A DNA stretch of 55,077 nt. It comes from Phoronis australis (Eukaryota > Phoronida > Phoronidae). The position numbers and the translations under genes were made by a program. Below the pieces are notes generated by a model. That model was given only the letters and a program-made list of their open reading frames with translations, did no database searches and had not been told where the DNA came from. The number at the start of each line of letters is the position of its first letter. The first letter of the stretch is position 1. This document shows positions 25,301-36,800 of the stretch, piece by piece. The stretch is from the NCBI GenBank assembly GCA_002633005.1, contig NMRA01000054.1, positions 681,711-736,787 of the forward strand. The letters run 5' to 3'.

Positions 25301-27447
25301 GATTTTCCACATAAAGGACTTATGGCTAGTTTGTTGCGGACCAGACACTCTATTTTGTGAATGGCATGGTGAGCGACCGACCACCGTTATAAAGGTGGGG
25401 AGGGGGGTGGGGTGGGCAGTGTATCAGTTGTGGATCCACCGTGAAGCTAATGAAGCGATCACTGGGGGCGCTCACATTTTAATGTCTTCCCTTACTAAAG
25501 AAAACCTTTATAGTCTTGCGGTAAGAGACTGTCAGAGGCAGTGAAAAGTGAGGAAAGCTGCATGTATTGGTGAAGCTAAGAGGATTTTTAGCTTACACAT
25601 TACTCTTCCAGTCCAGCAATTCTCTTCTACCTTGCCGAGAAGTACACTCACTTCCGCGCCTTCGGAACTACTCCCAGCCAAAGAGCACGTGCCGAGAGCA
25701 TCATGTGTTGGGCCAGCGCCTCTCTGACGAGGTAACTACAACAGCAAAGTACTTGCAAACTCTAACATTTTCATTTTCGAGACGTCAAGGTTGCTCACTT
25801 TAGTATCGAGTTCATTTTTGCAGCGAACGCTCACTATTAACGTGATTGGCTCATTTGGTTTACCAGAATCTCAGATCGAAATTTCGACGTTTTTCTACAT
25901 GGTTTCCAAGGAATAACTGAACTAATTCAAGTCAAGCATCTCCGCCAAACTTTCGGAATGTGGTCATCTAAATTCCGTATATGGTGTCAGTACCATTAGG
26001 AATACAAATTCTCCGTATTTGAAAAACAAAACAAAGCAAAAATCAACAACAAAGGTTTCCACCCAAAACTATACGCGAAACAAAACAATGATGCCGTTGA
26101 TGAATCCTCGGCATAGTGGCATTCGCAAAACGATGAGCTCTGCTCCAAGGAGCACACAAACAAACAAACAAACAAAATTTGCGGTGTGTTCCAGGAGAAT
26201 TCAAAAAACAGAATACTGATTTCTCTTTAAACGCGAAAATAGCTTTTAACCACACCTTCAGAGCATGAATATTGACTGATTGCTTTGACTTGGAATCTTT
26301 CGCAATTTTAAACCAGTTTGCTTCACTTCAGAATTAAGGTGGTGCAGATTGTTCCATAAGAATTTGTTCAGGACACAAGTCGAAGAGTGAAAGGATCTTG
26401 CGCCCAACGAGTGAAATGTTACATTGATTGTATGCGAAATTGGTGTAATTACTGATAATGATTAACGATTTCATAAGTATGCAATTTAATTTTTGCAGAT
26501 CCGTGATGAATAATTTTGTTCATCCTAAAACAGGGAATGAAGAAAAATTAGACCTGGAAGTTATGAAGGAGTTATCAGCTCAAGGTCAAACAGAGGTCAC
26601 TCAACACGTGACAACTTTAGAAAAACATTACTTAAATAAAAACACGTTTTTGTTGGGGAAAGAAGGTAAGAACACCGATTTGAGTTTACGCGTGGATTTC
26701 CTTTTCAACCAAAAACAGCACACAAAAACAATTTGGTGCAAAACCCTTTGAGTAAACATCGTGTCTAACTGCTCGGGCCAGTTCAATGGACGACTGTGAG
26801 AAAATGCTGCGCGTCTCAAACCACCGAATCCATTTTGAGGACTGGGTTTTTAGCTGATTGATGGTTTCATCTTTCCTGTGAAGTACTCATTATAATAGCA
26901 AGTGGGGCTATATACCGACTTTCCGTCAAAGGAATTAACTTTTAATTGACACAATTCACGGCTATAAAACTGATTTGAGCTTGCACCTGACACAGTTCAT
27001 GACTAGCAAACACTCTCTTACTGGTTCCTAGCTGGAGACCATGATAGGCACTTAAAATGACACGCCGTGACAAGCAAACTTGTAATCCCAAGTAACAACC
27101 TACTGTCAAGTCTTTCCGAGCTCAGAAATTGCCTATAACTTGTTTAAGGAACAGAGATCATTTCAATAAGTGGCCTTACTCCTAAACGTTTTTGTTGGCG
27201 ACGTATGGTCAGTCAAAAGCCGCTTTAACACATTTTATTTATCATTTCAGAAACATTTGTCGATTCGTACGTTGCTATGATTTTAACTTCATTGGACTTG
27301 GTGAGCTTTAATTTCAAACCATTCCCAAGGGTTAAAAACTGGTTGAAACAGATCAAGATAAACTGCGGTGAAAATTGGGAGCTTGTCTGTGAAACACACA
27401 ATGTGCAAGTAATGCAAAGAGGCAGCAGGAGAGCTTCCCTCATGTGA
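19395..27447 (+). CDS. Glutathione S-transferase-like protein, complete, 250 aa
   Basis: Probable cytosolic GST conjugating glutathione to electrophiles, or a relative with another role. Coding exons: 19395-19435, 24040-24139, 24952-25079, 25612-25731, 26499-26665, 27251-27447. Splice sites are GT-AG and phases agree, giving 753 bases. The N-terminal thioredoxin-like fold has a strand at residues 27-31, the SSPSCR catalytic-loop region (34-39), then the TVPCLVDG turn with the family's cis-proline (Pro78) and DCPAIL at the position of the usual ESxAI glutathione-binding motif. The C-terminal helical domain includes FLLGKE, TFVDSYVAM and PFPRVKNWL. Overall length fits the family and the nucleophile region looks theta-like, with Ser rather than Tyr. 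The class is not certain. An alternative first exon is annotated separately. A possible AATAAA is at 28197-28202. Confidence 0.88.
19436..24039 (+). other. GST 5' intron region
   Basis: Apart from exon 22632-22708 I see no gene. The region holds the single N (20165) in a GC-rich patch, a G-run cluster at 21167-21197, and a degenerate 20-40 bp repeat at about 21955-22165 (recurrent GGTCCTGTTTTG- and CCGGCG-like words). Confidence 0.5.
22632..22708 (+). CDS. Alternative first coding exon of the GST-like gene
   Basis: ATG at 22632 opens 25 codons plus two bases, ending at a GTAAGA donor (22709). The leftover TG joins the first base of exon 2 (24040) in the correct frame, making Cys and a 262-aa protein. 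The peptide starts MGTSSSIK: Gly2, Ser6 and Lys8 fit the N-myristoylation consensus, so this form could be membrane-anchored, unlike the MALRRLSLEPPPL form from 19395. It lies 3.2 kb downstream of the other first exon and 1.3 kb before exon 2. Alternatively it is a chance ATG with a donor. No transcript evidence is available here. Confidence 0.5.
25397..25416 (+). other. G-quadruplex-type G-run cluster in GST intron 3
   Basis: Four runs of three to six G are separated by single bases (GGGGAGGGGGGTGGGGTGGG). This is a strong canonical G4 pattern on the coding-sense strand, about 320 bases after exon 3. A looser cluster lies at 21167-21197. Confidence 0.6.
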
Positions 27448-30400
27448 CGTAGTGGTAGCTCGTGCGACCAACAGCAGACGATGTGATCTTTCGTACGGTG
27501 TTTTACCGTTTCCCAGTCATTTCCATAAAGATGGCGTTGTGACAGAGGCTTGGTAACACGATGGCATGTTAATCGTACTTCTGAAAGGTTACATGCGTAG
27601 GATGTGGTGTATGACATTACTTCGTATCACAGATTATATTCCCATGCAGTGTATTCTGAAAAAGCATGTCGTTGTCTTATAACATCACCGAGCATCAACC
27701 AGTAATGAAAAGCGACTGTTCTTAGATAACTCATTGGGTTTCATTTCATATGCTTCCCTTTCTCGTAAATTGCCGATTTACGGAACAGTTACTGTTTTTG
27801 AGCGAATTCATGAAATTTCACCAATTTCTTCGACACGTTGTTTGACAGTTCTGGGTGTGCCGACTCGTGCAAACCGGGGTCTCATCACCTGGTGACTGAG
27901 ATTTATGATAGCTGTTGAGGTCTCAATAGACGCCGCTAAACCTTCAGTGGAAAAACGGGAAAAGACTGACTCGTCATAGAAATCATTAAAAGGTAGAAAA
28001 GATGAAATCAAGTCACAGAAATGTATAAAAAGTCTGCTAACAGTTTGGCGGCGTCTTTGGAAGCCTTCAGCAAGCGATCTGTTGGAAGTCAGGTTGAGAA
28101 AGGACCCTTATTTCATATGATTATGTAACAGTTTATTTCTCCCAAGAGACGACTATACGTATGTGTTAGCCATGTGTTTGGCTCTTTGGTTTGTGAAATA
28201 AATATTAATTTTCTGTCGCTGAGCTTCACGAAAACAAAAATATGAAATGGTCAAATAATTTTATAAGTTATAGAGTGGACACATTTTGGCCCACTTACTA
28301 CACTATTTTGCAACTAGCAGACTGTTGTGGTTTTTATAAAAGTCTTGAGAGTGCGAAACTCCCTGTCAGAACCACCCGGTAACAGAAACGTGGAACGTCG
28401 GCAGTACAGGTTTTTTGATTGGCGAGAGTCATGGAAACCTATATCTTTCCGAAGATTAAATAATCTAGCAAACGCCAGTATTTCAATATCAAAATATGTA
28501 AAACAATTTTCAGGCATCCTTGCTTTTGACCAGCCGCCTCATACTGAATATTCAAGACGTGTTTTAAATACTCGTTTTTTTATTAACGTTTTCTTAACTT
28601 TTCACTTTACATATTTTTTAAATTTCGTTTCGCGTAATAGGTATCCAGCCTTTCGTTGTTTTGGACCAACCGTCAATACGGAATATTCAAAACCCTTAAA
28701 AAATACCCGTTTTTGTTTTTTATTTATTTTTTTAATTAATCTCTATTTATTTTGAAGATGAACCATCCTCTGAAGTTGTCTAAAAGTTCTGTACCAACAC
28801 TACCTGTGGTGAATTCATTATCAACAATTCCGATTATTCCAATATTTGTTCATTTTCTTTTTCATAAACAAACATGAAAACACGTCAGCTAACAAAATTC
28901 CAATTTCAATATAACTTTTTAATCTCTGTAGTGTAATACCATAAGAATGAGCGTTCACACGCTGAATATATTTGTATATACATGTAAGAGTTATGATTAC
29001 AGTAATCCGTCCACAAAGTTCTAAAATAGAGCGATCGTCAGTTTTAGTGTCTTTGTCAAAGAAATTCGCAATAAAGTCCATGCTCCATCCTCGTCACCCA
29101 TATAGCAAACAAAACATACAACATATTGTCCAAAAACTGTCGACGAAAGACCCTGAAGTTGTCTGATCTGAGTTGTCCATCCATTCGTATTTCTATCGAG
29201 AAAGTCTCGCAAGTGGTCCGATAGCGGTGGCACGCCGTACGAGTCAAAATATTCTCCTTTTCCATCCTGGGTTAGATATAAATAGCCAGCAGTATGTTCC
29301 AGGTTTGTGGCTGGGATCGTAGTAGCAAAGGTAAGAATTCGGATGTGAAACGATACACTGGCAAGACGACAACCAAAGACCGGTCCCACAAAGTCATCGG
29401 TTTCTAGAACTGCAGTAATCTGATCAGTCCTCATGGTGTGAAATCAAACAAGACGTTTCTAGCTCTGTCAATTTCCACAATGTTCTCAAATTCGGCATAA
29501 CAAACGGCGTTTGTTGTGGAAGCCATCACATGTGACCTTTGATTTTTCCTTTCGGATATATGACCTTTGACCGAGGACCCTCATAAGCGGGGGTCCTAAA
29601 CAACTATACGATATAGAAATGATAAACTTATAGTTACTGAGAAATTTAAGAACATTTGGAAGTAATTAAACGTGAAAGAGAAAGAGCAACAACCACAACA
29701 CGTTGCTGATCTTTATAAGCTACCAATGTATTACAAAGTCTAGTTTTGACGATTTTAATATGGAAAGATCATTCCATTTCTTACCAGCTACGTGCTGAAA
29801 TCACTGTTTTCGAAAATTTGTTTTAACTTTTAAATATCATAGTTTAGGGAAAATCTTTGGCTTGATGGATCTGGTTTATAAAAGCAGTAATAACATATAG
29901 GTAAATAGGAGCTAGTTCCTTAACACACTTTGAACACAGGTTGATACGCATCAAAATCTCTCCAATCTGCCTTTGTGCGCCTCAGCTGAGTTGACTGCGT
30001 ACAACATCAGAGCTTCTTGAAAGCCTCCCAGCAAACAATTACCTCCCTGTATATTGTCTGCTTACACGAGTAGCATACAACCTCACAATGCTCTAAGATG
30101 GATGTGACCAGATACATGTACCACACGTCTGAAAGTACTGTGCAAATCAAAGTACTTCTTGAGCTAAGCCGTCTTTTAAGAGCCCTATTCTTTGAGAAAC
30201 TTTAGATACAAGATTATTGCTATATCCATGATGGCGTTCTTGTCGTTAATGGAAATCAAATCCTGTTATATTGGCAAGGAATATTGAGGGACAGACTTCA
30301 AGAGTTCATTCACTTTTCGTTTTTTGACAGTTAACTGTTGAGGTTGAGAAAATGCATTAACTTTATTACATGGATAAGTACGGGTCTATATTTGGAAATA

Positions 30401-30882
30401 GTTTAATATGGAGGGGCGTATTCAAAGTTTCTGAGTGGGGAACTCGTTCGCAACGGTGGTCACTTATTCACAGTTTTCTTGGAGGATTTTAAGGGAACCT
30501 CTAAATTTGCCACTGAAAATCGCCAGATAATAACTCCCTTTCTCATTTTTCCGTTATTAGTGGTAGTTTTTAATAGTTTCTGCATGTCACCAAAGATGAA
30601 TACAGTTGTGATGGATAATTGAACAATTCTGAAAAAAAGATGTTCATAACTGTTTTTGGAGAAACAAGATTGCCGGTACAAATACCCGGTGAAATAAAAA
30701 CCTAATCATCTATTCATGTCGTGATAACCTAATTAAAATTGATAACCAATTATCTTTCATGAGATTAAAAATTGTTTACTGATAACTGTAAGATATAGTA
30801 CACATACATGGAAGGTGCTTTTGGACATTGAACTTCAAACATACACTAAAATGTTTATTGAATGTGGGAGACAGTCAACATA
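27448..30882. other. Spacer between GST gene and alkaline phosphatase gene
   Basis: The spacer contains the decayed protease annotated at 29021-29434. A diverged direct repeat of about 150 bp lies near 28510-28720 (ACTGAATATTCAA / ACGGAATATTCAA, each followed by a T-rich run). Nothing else is recognised. Confidence 0.5.
29021..29434 (-). pseudogene. Polinton/Maverick-type cysteine protease remnant
   Basis: The open frame contains DGKGEYFDSYGVPP followed by FL, W, LQ and S..F-GQY-V-CF, the block order of the adenain-like cysteine proteases of Polinton/Maverick DNA transposons. EYFDSYG carries the acidic triad residue. The catalytic Cys expected before GQY is Phe here (STVFGQY), and the usual HW near the start of the fold reads HT. 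The ATG-started frame covers most of the domain. No capsid, polymerase B, integrase or long terminal repeats were recognised nearby, so this is an isolated, probably inactive remnant. Assignment is from motif memory, not a search. Confidence 0.6.
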
Positions 30883-33800
30883 ATGGATCCTTTAAGCTGG
30901 CTGATACTCAGTATCTGCGTTTTTGAAATCGGAAACGCAAAAGAACGTAAGTTTGTCACGTCAACCAGTTGTAACCTTTGTAGGTCAAATAAGACGTCCT
31001 TTGTAAACGATTAATCAGTTTGTTAAGTCTCTTCAATCATTGTCTCGCTATACTCAAACGTTAATCTAATTGCTCGTAAGGAACGTATTTGAAGTTTTCA
31101 TAGTGATGAAATACTTGCGTTTTAACAAAGGTCCTAAGCCTGGTCGTAGCTGACGGTCGTATGTACGCGAGAAAGTTGTAACCGACAACGGTAATATTTT
31201 TGCTACTCAGACCTCCGACCGCCTTCGCGAGCCACGATTATGAACTGTGAACGAATCGAAGTAGATTTTTGGGGTAGGAAACATGTAGTACCGAATTGTC
31301 ACTGGAGTTTCTAAGTATCAAAGGGAGCCCTGTTGTAGAGATAATCGGAACCCGTAAGGAGCTTTGACGGAAAGGGAACTCTTTCGCAGGTAAAATGATT
31401 GTTTAAAGTCACGCATGAGAGCGGTAGGTCCCTCTATTCCCGGCCAGATAAGCAAATAATTTAGCATCCTGGGAAACATCTAGTCGTCCTGACTGTGCCT
31501 TCACGGAATGACAATCGTCACTAGAAATCTCGAATACTGTTCAAAACTTATAACCTGATGCTGAGAAAAACATGTTTCTTGTACAATACGTAAAGTTTTA
31601 GTCTGAAACTACATGTGCTGTGCCAACCGCATGAAAATGCGCGGCCGCGGTGTAGGAAGACACAGAGGTGTTGAAGCCACGTCTTGAATTCAGGTTGCAA
31701 AAATCACAAAATGAATAGACAATAAAATTTATCTCAAACCAATGCAAATTCAGGAATACGCAATAAAAGTGGCGTTTCGCCGGTTCCCGAATTCGCACTG
31801 TGCAATTACGAGAGGCACCGCGTAATACCGAACAAATTATTCTAAATTAACTTTCAGCGGCTGCACAATGGAGAAAACAGGCGCAGAGTGAAATACAGGA
31901 CGCTTTGCAACGGAGGCCTAACACAAACGTCGCCAAAAATGTGATTCTTTTTGTCGGTGACGGAATGGGTGTGTCCACTGTTACAGGTAAGATCGAAGTC
32001 TAACCACGAATGTCACAAGAAATTCGCGAGAAAAGCTAAAATGCGATCTCATGGTTTGATATATTGCAATGTATGGAGATGTTTTACTTTTGCACGAGTT
32101 TCTTGCGTCCACGGAACGCATCGTGGAGAGATGAATTGATTTTCTGGCCGGAAAACTTAAGGACATAGTAAACATTTCAAATCTGTCGCAACGGCACACC
32201 AGAATTTGAAATTGGGTTTGGGTATACGCCTTCCAAGAATGAGGAATTCCCCAAAAGTGAGCCGCTTTTTGACAAGCAATTTCTCAACAACGACCGATTT
32301 TTTGTCAAATTTCGTACAGATGAACCTTGGGATATCCTCAACAAATGTACAAATATCACAGAGATTTGTGACCAATTGTGCGAGTACTGTCAAATCATAA
32401 ACATCAGGTCAAAAATGAAATACCAAAAGGAAGCTCGCATATTTCAGTCTATGCTCAATGTGGCCTCCATCTTCCTCCACAACTAAACGGAACCGTTTCT
32501 TCCAACCAGAAACACTTTTCCGTATTTCTTTCATCGAGGTTTCCTCCCATGACATAATTATCCTGTCTTCTAACTCCTGCTCAGTCAAGTTGTCTCTCAT
32601 TCTCCATCGGAACCTTCTCCTTCAGAGAGTCCTATATGGCATAGTCCTTGGGATTACAATCAGCATTGAGCGAAGGACACTCATTACTATTGATGAATTT
32701 TGGTGTCGCTTCCTTCAGATGAGCTGGGTTATCGTGCTCGTGTGTGAAGGAGCCCTATCTTGCTGAATCACGTAACTGTTTCCAGGATAAAGTCGCCTGC
32801 AATCCGGAAGAAAATTTTTATCCAATAAATGCTTGTAGCTTTGACTGGTTAGTAAAATAAATATATTGTTTTTCCGACCCAGGATACTCCAACAGAAACC
32901 ATTACTTTTTTGGAAAATCTAGAAGTCTCATGATAGAGTCGAGAAGGCTGAATTTTTCGTTTTTGTTTTCAATAAACACGATCGTTCTGGCGATTTTTAG
33001 CGATTTCTAGCGTAAAGTCTGTTTCATTAGTGAAAACGATTCAGTCTTTCCACGTCAGTGGCTGAATAGTGGTCATACAAGTATGGGCGTTGAGTTTTTA
33101 TTTTCCTTCTAACATTTTTACCTCTCCGAGATACCCATATTCTCTTGAAAGGTTTTAGCTCCAGTTTTTCGCCATTCTTTACACAGGAGACTTGCTCACT
33201 TGCAAATAGCTTGCGACTTCTCTCAGAGATTTGTGATTTCCAGGGTTGTCCTCCCGGGAGTGAATCTGTTCCTCAATACAATCCTCGTTTTCTTTCGAAC
33301 ATGCAGTCTTGGATCTCCCACCGTCACTTTTACGCGCAACAGACCCTGTGTTGCGTATGTTAGCAATAAGTCTATTTACAGTCGCACGACACCACCCTTT
33401 TACTGGGGACTCCCTTACGATTCTTCCGCTCCACCCTTTCTCCTTGAAACAGGTTTCAATAGTAAATTTATATTGCTTTCACTCAAAGGCATTCTTACAA
33501 ACCGGAATATTGGACAGAATTAATTTGGATGCAGATATGGCAATAAAAAGACAATAGACTTTGAGACGCAGGCAGGCAATTTTTTTAGTGACCGATGCCA
33601 GCACAGCATGGACACTATGAAAGTCACAGTGATTTCATATTTCTTTGTACTGAATTCAGTGAACAGTACTTCCATAAGTTTTATATTTCTCTGAGATACT
33701 TTGTAGACTTGTTGATGACACCTTGAAGATAAACTGTGAAAAAATTAAGCGAATTCGGTTAGTCAATTGCTGAGGAATTACTTGTCAAAAAGTGGATCAC

Positions 33801-36800
33801 TTTTTTGAGGCACTTGCTATGTATGTTCAACAGCCTAGAATTGCGAATCACTAAATACAGCTTGAACATGTTATGTATTCAGACAATTTTATGATTCATT
33901 AGAAAATTTATAACTCGTCAATCTTAGATCCATCTATGTGGAGATGAGTGATTTTGGAAAAAACTTGGAAAGTGAATATATCTTTTAACTGAGGCACCAA
34001 CTCTGAATCGTCTTGTTAATTTCTTACTAGCAGCTACCCCTTTAAGTATTGAATGAAACTTGAGCACGTGGTTTATGATACGCCAGTGTGCAGACATCAA
34101 CCGTGACTAAGGTTGTCAGTAGTCTTGACTAACACATATGATTACTATTGCTGCAAATACCTCTTTAATTCAAAATCAGTTTCGCGAATCCAATTTATTT
34201 TCCTTTTATAATAAAGTTCCGGAAACATTGTCACACCTTTTGGGGAATGCAGTTGAGTAGCGGATTTTTGGAAGGAGTTCCGAGAGCTACTTAAAAATTA
34301 TTACATCCTTCCCAATTACTTTCCTTATCGGCTTCGATCCTTGGATTTTACGAAGCATAAGATTTCCTATTCAACACTTCATTGTAACAGGGAAACCATA
34401 CATTTATAGCAAAAAATGTAAAAAAATGTACCTCATATTCACTACATATGTTCATTGTATGCCTCAGAAAATGTATTGCTGTGTGACAACTTTACTGGAA
34501 ATGGGAGAATTTTGGGGTACACATAATTCAATGTAAAACAGGTATAAATATTTCTACATTTGTCAAGACAGGCCATTCTCATGACGGTGCATGTGCATGT
34601 ATGTGAGTGACCGCTTTTTTGCTCTTTCGTAATTGTCTGTTTATAGTAATACATTATAAAAATTTAAGTATGAAATTTGCCTATGAGTGAAAACTAGTGA
34701 AGGGATGGGACAGGTGGGGAAAGTTTGCAGGGAAAAGTGAATTCGCACGATCCGCGTTAGCAAGAACTGAAGACTATGCTCATAACCGTTTTTACCCCAC
34801 TTGAGACAACATTGTCATTATGTTGGCCAAAATTAATTATGTACCATCAAATTTACATTTTGGCTCAACGTGTTCTTCAAACCCAACTCTGATCATTTGT
34901 ATGATGTATAGGTACTTTGTATCGGGAGTGCTAAAGTTTAGGTTGATGGTGGCGCGACTTCTCTTTCAAAAGCCCGCTTTCCGTAAAAACAACTAACCAG
35001 CGAAGGCATCAAAATGTTAGTTAGTCAGATCAGAAGTGATTTCTGGACTTGAGAATAACTGACAGGTTTCGAAGGTTGAGACTACACGTAGTTTGAATAA
35101 TTTGGCTCGACCCTGACGGTAATTTATTTGCCGAGCCCGATTACAAGTTCAATAACGAACTGCCAGTTCCCGCCATGACCAACCAATCACCCTATACTTT
35201 TACTGGAACAACTGCAGTTCACAAAATATTTATCACGCCAAAACGACTACGGACATGACAGAAACACTGCAAACGGGAACACCTGTGCTGTAGGGGAGGA
35301 AGTCAATTACTGGATTGAAGTTGGAATTGTACAATGCATGGTCAAATAATATGGAGTTAATGAAACTGATATACAGAGCACTGAGATTTTTTATTGGTAT
35401 CTCTGTTACCATGGCACTATTTATTAATGACAAGTACGTGAATACATACGACTAGTTACAGAGTGTGTTCTAAGTCATTTTAATCCACCCACAAACCTAT
35501 TTCAGCGATGAGAATTAAAAAAGGCCAAGACCAAGGGCAAGCGGGTGAAGAAAACGTGTTATCATTTGAAAAATTTCCACATGTTGCGTTGTCCAAGGTA
35601 TGTCTGACAGTCACATCTGTAACGTGATAATTAATCTGTATATGAAACTATGGCACAATGCAAAGTCGAGTAGGAAGCACCACATGACTAGAATCACTTT
35701 CAGTTTGGTTTCTTACTAATAACCTGCATGGGGTTCACTACAACCAGCCTTGATGAATTCAAACATCATAATACTCAATGGTGTTATTTCTTCATAAAAC
35801 CGTAACTTCAACTCAGAGACAATTTTCCATAATTAATTGCACAGAGGAGTTCAACTGCATAAAAGTCAATTCCAACAAATGTGCATAGCAACGTGCACAG
35901 CAAACGTCAAATTGGATCTTTCATCCTGCATCACACTGAAATTCAACTAAAGCAGTCTAAGTACAGCAAGCCCGTCACAAATACAAAACCTTTTTTCATA
36001 AACGTAAGCATTTACAAGTGAACTACCATACAAAAGTCGATAGTAGAGTTAAAAATCCTCATTTTTAACATTCATTTGGTTCTGTTTTCGCTCACAATAT
36101 TTATCATATTTTCCTCATTAAGGTCGTCCCAGTCATTGATGGTGACATGCTTGCTAAATTTTTGACACTTGAGCCCGACCTCCTTGGCTGTGCTTGACAC
36201 CAACATTTTCTCCTTGAATACACACTCATCATCAGACGACCTGTTAAATTAGAAAACTGAAGCTTATAACAGTTGAAAAACAGTTTTTAAGAGAGATGCC
36301 ACATACGTGCTTACCAAAAGTCAAAGTCCAGAGCACAAGGTGTCTCAAAATTAGTACAACCCACTAACAAAACAAATTTTTATTCATACCATAAACCCGA
36401 GAATTTATTGCATTTTCTAATTAACACTGACAACATATCAATTACAACAAACATTTGTCACAGAATGACTTCATGGTTATTTGTCACAGAATGACTTCAT
36501 AGTTATTTGTCACAGAATGACTTCATGGTTCCCTGCCACAGAAGGATGTATATTGCTGGGCTGTAACTTTATGTGGTAATTTATTTGAATGGAACAAAAT
36601 ATTGTTGAATCCAATTTTTCTGTTTTTTGTTCTGTAACCAAACAGTCGAATTTATACAGAGTGTTCTGTTCATTTAAAGTGGACCTTATTTTTTCACTTA
36701 AAAACTTGATTTTCTCAGTGTGACCTTAAACTCATGTCAAGGTCACCAAAATCGACTGGTGCCTACAGATAACCCACCTACACCTCAGTACAAAACATGA

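Noticed and set aside
36453-36542. CRISPR-like direct repeats
   Set aside because: The repeats are contiguous with no unique spacers, in a eukaryotic intron; a minisatellite.
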